Positions 14,675 to 20,203 of a stretch of DNA of 20,203 bases are shown piece by piece. How positions within the stretch are numbered: the first letter of the stretch is position 1; every line of letters begins with the position of its first letter. Position numbers and translations under genes: made by a program. The stretch covers positions 1-20,203 of the forward strand of contig DATMTS010000021.1 in assembly GCA_035564555.1 (NCBI GenBank), written 5' to 3'. The notes beneath the pieces are model-generated. The model did not search any database. It was not told where the DNA came from and was given only the letters and a program-made list of their open reading frames with translations. The DNA is from DATMTS01 sp035564555 (GTDB lineage: Bacteria; Actinomycetota; Actinomycetes; Actinomycetales; Microbacteriaceae).

Positions 14675-15781
14675 GTGCACGACAGCACTGAGGCGCGCGT
14701 CGATTCGGCGCGCCTCGACGGCGTCGTGCGGGTCGTCGGCACCGGCCTGCTCGGCGCGAGCATCGGGCTCGGCTTGCGCGCGCGCGGCGTCGATGTCGCG
14801 CTTGCGGACGCGTCGCGCGCCAATCTCGATCTGGCCGTCGATTACGGCGCGGGGCGTGCCGGCCGCGACGACGACCGGCCGGCGTTGGTCGTCGTCGCCG
14901 TGCCGCCGGACATGACGGCCAGCGTCGTCGCCACCGAACTCTCGGGGTTCCCGGATGCCACGGTCACCGATGTCGCGAGCGTGAAGCTCGCGCCATTGAG
15001 CGAACTGCACGACCTCGGCGCCGACCTGAGCAGATATGTCGGATCGCATCCGCTCGCCGGCCGGGAACGGGGCGGCGCCATCTCGGCTCGTGCCGACCTC
15101 TTCATCGGGCGCCCCTGGGTCGTCTGCACGCGTCCCGAACTCTCCCGCAGGCGGGTCAGCCTCGTGGAGTCGCTCATTCTCGATCTGCAGGCCACCCCGG
15201 TCGAACTGGGCACCGTCGCCCACGACGCGGGCGTGGCCATGGTGTCGCACGCGCCCCAGGTCATCTCATCGCTGATGGCCAAACGCCTCGTCGGCTCATC
15301 GGACGCCGCGCTCGGTTTGACCGGCCAGGGGTTGCGGGATGTGACACGCATCGCAGCGAGCGACCCGGAGTTGTGGATCCAGATCCTCGGCGCCAACGCC
15401 CCAGCGGTGGTCGAGATCCTGCGCGGCTACCGAGATGACCTGGATCGTGTGATCGACGCGCTCGGCGACATCGACGCCCCCGGTGCCCGCCGCACGCTGG
15501 CCCAGGAGCTTGCCGGAGGCAACGCCGGTGTGGCGCGTCTGCCGGGCAAGCACGGTCAGGATCGCCGTTATGCGACCGTCGTCGTGATGGTCGATGACCG
15601 CCCGGGGGAGATGGGCCGCCTTTTCACCGAACTCGGCGAGATCGGCGTCAATATCGAGGACCTGCGGATGGAGCATTCGCCCGGCGCCCAGATCGGGCTC
15701 GCCGAGATCGCCGTGCTGCCCGAGGCGCAGCAGCGCACCATCGACGACCTTTCCGCCCGCGGATGGAGGATCGCCGGATGA
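14675..15781 (+). CDS. tyrA: Prephenate dehydrogenase with ACT domain
   Basis: The enzyme oxidises prephenate to 4-hydroxyphenylpyruvate in tyrosine synthesis. The 368-residue protein starts with a Rossmann loop, GTGLLGASIG (22-31), followed by Asp45, which favours NAD. GSHPLAGRE (about 122-130) holds the conserved His of the active site. The middle is the helical dehydrogenase dimerisation domain. An ACT domain (about 298-350; VVVMVDDRPGEMGRLF, VNIEDLRMEH) indicates feedback control, probably by tyrosine. GTG 14675 has GGGAGG 4 nt before it and follows rluB after 28 nt. The gene overlaps cmk by 4 nt (ATGA). tyrA next to cmk is also seen in Streptomyces. Confidence 0.93.
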   Translation: MHDSTEARVDSARLDGVVRVVGTGLLGASIGLGLRARGVDVALADASRANLDLAVDYGAGRAGRDDDRPALVVVAVPPDMTASVVATELSGFPDATVTDVASVKLAPLSELHDLGADLSRYVGSHPLAGRERGGAISARADLFIGRPWVVCTRPELSRRRVSLVESLILDLQATPVELGTVAHDAGVAMVSHAPQVISSLMAKRLVGSSDAALGLTGQGLRDVTRIAASDPELWIQILGANAPAVVEILRGYRDDLDRVIDALGDIDAPGARRTLAQELAGGNAGVARLPGKHGQDRRYATVVVMVDDRPGEMGRLFTELGEIGVNIEDLRMEHSPGAQIGLAEIAVLPEAQQRTIDDLSARGWRIAG

Positions 15782-16458
15782 CCGAGCATCAGCATCCGAT
15801 CGTCGTCGCCGTGGACGGCCCGGCAGGCAGCGGAAAGTCGAGCGTGAGCAAAGCCACCGCACGCCGCCTGGGCTTCGCTTTTCTCGACACGGGCGCCGCA
15901 TACCGGGCGTTGGCCTGGCACGTCATGCACCGCGGGCTGGACCCGTCCGACTCCGCGGCGGTCGTCGACACGCTGCACGACTTCGATCTCGCTCTGGGAA
16001 CCGACCCGGACGGCTACGGGGTCTTCGTCGGCGGCACCGACGTCACCTCAGCGATCCGTGAACCGGAGGTCTCAGCCGTGGTCAGCGCCATCGCACGGGT
16101 CGCCGAGGTGCGCCGCCACCTGAACGACATCTTCCGAGCGACCATGAGTGCAACGGATCGTCCCGGAATCATCGCCGAGGGACGCGACATCACCACCGTG
16201 GTGGCACCCGACGCACCCGTGCGCATCCTGCTCACCGCCGCACCCGAGGTTCGTATCGCGCGCCGCGCGGCCGAGCTCACCGACCAACCCGAAGGCGCCG
16301 TGGGTGAGCAACTGCTGCGCCGCGACGCTGCTGATTCGCGCGTCGTCGACTTCATGACCGCCGCACCAGGAGTCACGACGGTCGACTCGACCGACCTCGA
16401 CTTCGATGCGACGGTCGACGCTGTCGTCGCCGTGATCGAGAGGAACACCCATGCCTGA
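15778..16458 (+). CDS. cmk: Cytidylate kinase
   Basis: Cmk phosphorylates CMP and dCMP with ATP. The 226-residue product has the P-loop GPAGSGKSS (14-22), the LDTGAAYRALAW substrate segment (36-47), AEGRDITTVV (the conserved Gly-Arg-Asp) and a basic lid with LLRRDAADSRV. All expected motifs are there. ATG 15778 is chosen over the in-frame ATG at 15763 because GGAGGA (15765-15770) stands 7 nt upstream of it. It overlaps the tyrA stop by 4 nt and der by 8 nt. The cmk-der pairing is highly conserved in bacteria. Confidence 0.96.
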   Translation: MTEHQHPIVVAVDGPAGSGKSSVSKATARRLGFAFLDTGAAYRALAWHVMHRGLDPSDSAAVVDTLHDFDLALGTDPDGYGVFVGGTDVTSAIREPEVSAVVSAIARVAEVRRHLNDIFRATMSATDRPGIIAEGRDITTVVAPDAPVRILLTAAPEVRIARRAAELTDQPEGAVGEQLLRRDAADSRVVDFMTAAPGVTTVDSTDLDFDATVDAVVAVIERNTHA

Positions 16459-17956
16459 CACCGACGACTTCGAGACCGAGCCCGACGACCTCGGCGAACG
16501 TCTCGCGGCGCTCGACGACGAGTCAGCGCATCAACGTGCGACCGCCTTACGCGCCGGGCTCGACGACTACGAGCTCGACGAGGGCGACCTCGACGTGCTC
16601 GAGGCCGTCACGGAGGATCCCGACGCGATCGTCTACCTGCCGGCGCTGCCCGTGCTCGCGATCGTCGGGCGCCCCAACGTGGGTAAATCGGCGCTCGTGA
16701 ACCGCATCCTCGGCCGACGGGAGGCGGTCGTCGAGGACACTCCCGGCGTCACGCGCGACCGGGTGTCGTATCGGGCCGAGTGGAACGGACGTCAGTTCAC
16801 GCTCGTCGACACCGGCGGTTGGGAACCGGATGCCCGCGGCATCAACGCATCGGTTGCCGCCCAGGCCGAGGTCGCGATCGACCTGGCCGACGCCGTGCTT
16901 TTCGTCGTGGACGCCAACGTGGGCCCGACCGACACCGACGAACGCGTCGTACGCATGCTGCGCAAGACCGACAAGCCGGTGTTCCTCGCCGCGAACAAGG
17001 TGGACGACCCCCGGCAGGAGCCCAACGCCGCCGTGCTGTGGTCGCTGGGCCTGGGCGAACCGCATCCCGTCTCGGCACTGCACGGCCGCGGGGTCGCCGA
17101 CCTGCTCGACCTGGTGCTGACCAAGCTGCCCGAGGTCTCGGCCGTCGCCAAGCGCGAGGTCGGCGGACCGCGCCGCGTGGCGATCGTCGGTCGGCCGAAC
17201 GTCGGCAAATCCTCCCTTCTGAACAAGACGGCGGGCGAGGAGCGAGTCGTCGTAAACGAACTGGCCGGCACCACGCGCGACCCGGTCGACGAGCAGATCG
17301 AACTCGGCGGCAAGGTGTGGCGATTCGTCGACACCGCCGGCATCCGACGTCGCGTGCACCTGCAGCAGGGTGCCGACTTCTACGCGTCCCTGCGAACCAG
17401 CACCGCCCTCGAGAAGGCGGAGGTCGCCATCGTCGTGCTCGACGTCAGCGAGACGCTCAGCGAACAGGATGTGCGCATCATCGACCTCGTGCTGGAATCG
17501 GGCCGCGCGCTCGTGCTGGCGTTCAACAAGTGGGATCTGCTCGACGACGAACGTCGCCGGTATCTGGAGCGCGAGATCGAGCTGGATCTCGCCCACGTGT
17601 CATGGGCGCCACGGGTCAACATCTCGGCGCGCACCGGACGCCACCTCGAGAAGCTGGTGCCCGCGCTCGAGACGGCGCTCGAGTCGTGGGACACCCGCAT
17701 TCCCACTGGCAAGTTCAACGCGTTCCTGGCCGAGCTGACTGCGGCGCATCCGCACCCGGTGCGCGGCGGAAAGCAGCCGCGCATCCTGTTCGGCACCCAG
17801 GCGTCGAGCCGGCCGCCCACCTTCGTGCTGTTCACCACCGGATTCCTCGACCCCGGCTACCGCCGCTACATCCAGCGGCGGCTGCGCGAGATCTACGGCT
17901 TCGAGGGAACGCCGATCGTGCTCAACATGCGTGTGCGCGAGAAACGCAAGCGCTAG
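16451..17956 (+). CDS. der: Ribosome assembly GTPase Der (EngA)
   Basis: Der is a double-GTPase needed for 50S subunit assembly. The 501-residue protein has two G domains: the first with GRPNVGKS (73-80), TPGVTRD, DTGG (120-123) and NKVD; the second with GRPNVGKSS (about 247-255), AGTTRD, DTAG and NKWD (about 359-362). A KH-like domain ends the protein (about 385-501; PTGKFNAFL, VLFTTGFLDPGYRRYIQRRLRE). The first ~60 residues are an acidic extension, usual in actinobacteria and absent from E. coli Der. ATG 16451 with GAGAGG upstream overlaps cmk by 8 nt. The stop codon lies at the left foot of a hairpin shared with the convergent gene. Confidence 0.97.
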   Translation: MPDTDDFETEPDDLGERLAALDDESAHQRATALRAGLDDYELDEGDLDVLEAVTEDPDAIVYLPALPVLAIVGRPNVGKSALVNRILGRREAVVEDTPGVTRDRVSYRAEWNGRQFTLVDTGGWEPDARGINASVAAQAEVAIDLADAVLFVVDANVGPTDTDERVVRMLRKTDKPVFLAANKVDDPRQEPNAAVLWSLGLGEPHPVSALHGRGVADLLDLVLTKLPEVSAVAKREVGGPRRVAIVGRPNVGKSSLLNKTAGEERVVVNELAGTTRDPVDEQIELGGKVWRFVDTAGIRRRVHLQQGADFYASLRTSTALEKAEVAIVVLDVSETLSEQDVRIIDLVLESGRALVLAFNKWDLLDDERRRYLEREIELDLAHVSWAPRVNISARTGRHLEKLVPALETALESWDTRIPTGKFNAFLAELTAAHPHPVRGGKQPRILFGTQASSRPPTFVLFTTGFLDPGYRRYIQRRLREIYGFEGTPIVLNMRVREKRKR

Positions 17957-17973
17957 ACCGGCTGCGCCCGGTC
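17956..17973. terminator. Shared hairpin between convergent genes
   Basis: GACCGG (17956-17961) pairs perfectly with CCGGTC (17968-17973) around a 6-nt loop. It includes the last base of the der stop codon and two bases of the stop of the opposing gene. It may act as a bidirectional terminator, but the stem is only 6 bp and no T-tract is present on either side. Confidence 0.45.
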
Positions 17974-19414
17974 ATCCGGCCGCCTCGACGTGCTCGGCGA
18001 TGAGTGGAGCGCCGTCGCGCACCGCCTTGCGCACTGCGCGGAAGTCGACACTGACCTGGTCGGCGTACGTGGTGGCCCATGATGCGATCGCCTGATCGAA
18101 CGTGGTGTTCGTACCCATGTAGCCGGCGATGAACGGAGCGTTCGGGCTCTGCGCGTGTGCACGTGCGAGAACCGTGCCGCAGGCATCCACGTAGTCGACG
18201 AAGGTGCGCCGATCGAGTTCGTCGAAATCGATCGCGACGGCTCCGTCGCGGAATCGGCGCACCAGGTAAACGGCGTCGTCGACGGCGACCCGGGCGAGGA
18301 ACGGATCTGCGACGGCATGCAGGATGCTGTAGCCCGCGAGCAGGCGCTCCCCGTCGTCCGCGCTGTGCCGACCTGCCAGAGCCGGGTCGAACGCCGAGCC
18401 GGCCCCGAACTCGGTGATCACCGACGGCACCGCCGCGCTGACTTCCAGCACCACCGGCTCGTCACCGGGCCCGGTGAGGGCGACGAGGTAGCGGGCGATG
18501 CCGACGCCGGCCACGCCGACGACCCGCCGCGCGGCATCCACCTCGCGGAAGCCCGCAAGCATCAGCGCGATGTCGGGCGCGACGGTGCGTCGGTATTCGG
18601 CGAGGATCCCCGCGACGACGGCCGCTTCCTCCTCGCCGAGCGCCGTGAGCCGCGGAGTCTGTTTGATGAAGGTCAGGACGCCCTCGGAATGCGTGGTGAT
18701 GGTGTGCACTCCATGCTCGGCTGCGCGCTTGCGCATCGCCTTGAGTGCGTGATCGACGACCTTCTGCGACGACGGCCGGCCGGCCTGCGGGTTCCGTTCG
18801 CGCAGCCCCTCGGTGGGGTCGCTGCGCAGCTCCCGGCGGTCCATCGTGCCGAGCTCGACGTACTGGCGCAGCGCGATGCGGTATGAGGCCGCGGCTTCGA
18901 GGGCCGCCGTCTGGGTGTGGTCATCGGAGAGGCGCTTGTGCTTGGCGGCGATGACCACGCTCGAGACGAATCGCTTCAGGTCCCACTCCCAGGCACCGTA
19001 GCCGACGTCGTCGAGGTCGCCGATATCGAAGGCGGCGCCATTTCGGCCGAGGGCGAACAGTCCGAACGCCGCGAGGTGGGCGTCGCCGCAGATCGTGATC
19101 TCGCGGCCCGTCGTAGCCGTGCGGCCGAGGTCGGCGGACTGGATGGCGGCCGAGCCCCGGTGGAAGGAGTACGGATTCCGAAGCATCCGTTCCACCCGCA
19201 GTTCCACGAGTTTCGGATCCCGGCCCACGTGCTGGCGCTGCAGAACATTCAAGGGGTCGCGGCCGTCTGCCGGAGTGTAATCCGCGTGCGCCGATCGCGG
19301 CATGACCTTGCGGTGAGCGCGCCCCGCGGCAGCCAACTCGGAGGGAGGAGCAATGGCATCGTCCGGATCGGGGTCTGTTTCGGCAGCGTCGGGCGCGGTC
19401 GATCTGCGGGCCAT
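17972..19414 (-). CDS. DUF2252 family protein
   Basis: This 480-residue protein matches the DUF2252 family as I remember it: RMLRNPYSFHRGSA (about 76-89), ICGDAHLAAFG (108-118), FDIGDLDDVGYGAWEWDLKR (129-148) and a C-terminal GYMG and aromatic-rich region. The His/Asp/Asp-bearing motifs look like an active site related to kinase-like phosphotransferases, but no substrate is established. Where the family usually has Asn-Asp-Phe-Asp-Glu, this copy reads Gly-Asp-Leu-Asp-Asp, a conservative change with one Asn lost. Its N-terminal ~30 residues are Asp/Pro/Ala-rich. ATG at 19414 has AAAGGA (complement of 19421-19426) 6 nt upstream. The gene is a single unit, convergent with der and divergent from the ChaB-like gene. 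Confidence 0.85.
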   Translation of the reverse strand: MARRSTAPDAAETDPDPDDAIAPPSELAAAGRAHRKVMPRSAHADYTPADGRDPLNVLQRQHVGRDPKLVELRVERMLRNPYSFHRGSAAIQSADLGRTATTGREITICGDAHLAAFGLFALGRNGAAFDIGDLDDVGYGAWEWDLKRFVSSVVIAAKHKRLSDDHTQTAALEAAASYRIALRQYVELGTMDRRELRSDPTEGLRERNPQAGRPSSQKVVDHALKAMRKRAAEHGVHTITTHSEGVLTFIKQTPRLTALGEEEAAVVAGILAEYRRTVAPDIALMLAGFREVDAARRVVGVAGVGIARYLVALTGPGDEPVVLEVSAAVPSVITEFGAGSAFDPALAGRHSADDGERLLAGYSILHAVADPFLARVAVDDAVYLVRRFRDGAVAIDFDELDRRTFVDYVDACGTVLARAHAQSPNAPFIAGYMGTNTTFDQAIASWATTYADQVSVDFRAVRKAVRDGAPLIAEHVEAAG

Positions 19415-19476
19415 CGGGGATCCTTTCGGGTCGCTTGCCGTTCGGCGCTTCCAACGCGGCCGAACCGCACCTGTTC

Positions 19477-19482
19477 AGAATA
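19477..19482 (-). promoter_or_regulatory. Candidate -10 box of the DUF2252 gene
   Basis: On the minus strand this reads TATTCT, a TANNNT match, about 62 nt upstream of the ATG at 19414. The -35 region cannot be assigned. It shares the 168-nt divergent spacer with the promoter of the ChaB-like gene. Confidence 0.35.
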
Positions 19483-19547
19483 CGGCGCGCGCGCAGGGCT
19501 GTCGCCTGCTGGTCGCGCAACCCCTTTCGCCTGATGGGCGCCGTGGG

Positions 19548-19553
19548 TAACGT
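19548..19553 (+). promoter_or_regulatory. Candidate -10 box of the ChaB-like gene
   Basis: TAACGT fits TANNNT and lies 29 nt before the ATG at 19583, leaving a leader of about 23 nt that holds the AAGGAG ribosome-binding site. No good -35 hexamer is visible. Confidence 0.35.
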
Positions 19554-19582
19554 CGCGAACATCCGAGGGAAGGAGAACGACC

Positions 19583-19972
19583 ATGCCCGCCTCACAGGAG
19601 ATGCCGGATACGATCCGCCGCTCCCCGAAGCACGCTCAGGAGATCTGGTCGAAGGCGCACGACTCCGCCGTGGAATCATACGGTGAGGGCGAGAGGGCCC
19701 ACCGCACCGCGTTCGCGGCCCTCAAGCACGAGTTCGAGAAGGTCGGCGATCACTGGGAAGCCAAGGAGAAGTCCGGTCCTTCCGACGCAGGGGCGGAGCA
19801 TCGCGGTCGCCCCACCGCCGGGGGAGTGGACGCCAACGCATCCAAGGCGCACCTGATGGGCGTTGCTCGCAGGCTGGAGATCCGGGGCCGCTCGAGCATG
19901 ACCAAAGACGAATTGGTGGATGCCATCCAGAAGGCGAACGCGAAGGACACCCGGAAGGCGCGGAAGAAGTAG
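19583..19972 (+). CDS. ChaB-like protein with C-terminal Rho-N/SAP-like motif
   Basis: The 129-residue protein joins two small modules. Residues 5-60 match ChaB (PDTIRRSPKHAQEIWSKAHDS, then YGEGERAHRTAFAALKHEFEK), a family named for a proposed role in cation transport regulation in E. coli, although its real function is unclear. Residues ~85-118 (SKAHLMGVARRLEIRGRS, TKDELVDAIQKA) resemble a Rho N-terminal or SAP-like helix-turn-helix that binds nucleic acid. A Gly/Pro/Ser linker separates them and the end is a Lys/Arg tail. A nucleic-acid-binding role in stress is plausible but inferred. ATG 19583 has a strong AAGGAG at 19570-19575. It diverges from the DUF2252 gene. Confidence 0.85.
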   Translation: MPASQEMPDTIRRSPKHAQEIWSKAHDSAVESYGEGERAHRTAFAALKHEFEKVGDHWEAKEKSGPSDAGAEHRGRPTAGGVDANASKAHLMGVARRLEIRGRSSMTKDELVDAIQKANAKDTRKARKK

Positions 19973-20003
19973 GCGCGGTTCGATCCAACCCGCCGCGGCA
20001 CGC

Positions 20004-20009
20004 TACGAT
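20004..20009 (+). promoter_or_regulatory. Candidate -10 box of the tRNA-Pro locus
   Basis: TACGAT fits TANNNT and lies 38 nt before the truncated tRNA copy. A weak -35-like TTCGAT stands at 19979-19984. If real, the promoter transcribes the truncated copy first and the complete tRNA after it. Confidence 0.4.
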
Positions 20010-20047
20010 AGAGCAGTTGTCCGGAGTGCTGACGCGCTCCACGACGG

Positions 20048-20093
20048 CGGGATGTGGCGCAGCTTGGTAGCGCACCTGACTGGGGGTCAAGGG
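20048..20093 (+). pseudogene. Truncated tRNA-Pro copy (5' 46 nt)
   Basis: This segment equals nucleotides 1-46 of the tRNA-Pro that follows 81 bp downstream, with a single C/T difference. It includes the 5' acceptor strand, D arm and the whole anticodon arm with GGG, then stops in the variable loop. The T arm and 3' acceptor strand are missing; an unrelated 35-nt GC-rich then A-rich stretch follows. The substitution puts a C-A mismatch in the anticodon stem (28-42). It cannot fold as a tRNA. Confidence 0.85.
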
Positions 20094-20128
20094 CGCTGGG
20101 GCGGCGGAGCAGCCAAAAAATTCAACAA

Positions 20129-20202
<74 letters not shown>

Positions 20203-20203
20203 C

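Noticed and set aside
18155..18886. 243-residue plus-strand ORF opposite the DUF2252 gene
   Set aside because: The minus strand carries DUF2252 motifs and a proper ribosome-binding site; this frame shows no domain.
20048..20128. First tRNA-Pro copy as a second functional tRNA, perhaps with an intron
   Set aside because: No T arm or 3' acceptor strand follows before the next copy, and the anticodon stem has a C-A mismatch.

Overview
This window is high-GC actinobacterial chromosome. It starts inside the 3' end of a 23S rRNA gene, passes a 5S rRNA gene, and then follows a gene order I recognise from Mycobacterium tuberculosis (the Rv1691 to Rv1713 stretch) and Streptomyces. The GTG starts, many 1-20 nt overlaps, TANNNT-type -10 boxes and protein details suggest Actinomycetota, most likely Microbacteriaceae. 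The family-level assignment is inference, since no search was possible.

Layout. 1-416 is the 23S 3' end; 417-546 a hairpin-rich spacer; 547-664 the 5S rRNA; 674-705 a perfect 14-bp hairpin terminator. Then one plus-strand series: 739-2205 TPR-like protein with a long basic repetitive N-terminus; 2186-3199 HAD-IIA phosphatase; 3314-3466 a 50-residue protein that may be translated from a leaderless mRNA; tlyA; nadK; recN; a P-loop kinase-like gene and a DUF2087 gene (6903-8032) where many relatives carry steA and mctB; pyrG; an ADP-ribose-type NUDIX hydrolase; xerD. After a probable promoter at 11489 come an orphan parA, scpA, scpB, an RsuA/RluB pseudouridine synthase, an ACT-containing prephenate dehydrogenase, cmk and der. 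der converges on a minus-strand DUF2252 gene across a hairpin that contains bases of both stop codons. A divergent ChaB-like gene follows. The window closes with a 46-nt truncated 5' copy of a tRNA-Pro gene just upstream of a complete tRNA-Pro(GGG).

How the genes work together. The core is housekeeping: ribosome modification and assembly (tlyA, rluB, der), NADP supply (nadK), pyrimidine nucleotides (pyrG, cmk), DNA repair and chromosome segregation (recN, xerD, parA, scpA, scpB), nucleotide and phosphate-ester clean-up (NUDIX, HAD) and tyrosine synthesis (tyrA). Overlapping stop/start codons join most neighbours, implying few transcripts and translational coupling. The visible promoter-like breaks lie before 3314, before pyrG (8161) and before parA (11536).

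I see no phage, transposon, CRISPR array or obvious defence system. The less ordinary items are the kinase/DUF2087 pair with a 16-bp tandem duplication at its end, a 24-bp perfect palindrome over the -35 region of pyrG, the truncated tRNA-Pro copy, and the repeat-bearing N-terminus of the first protein.
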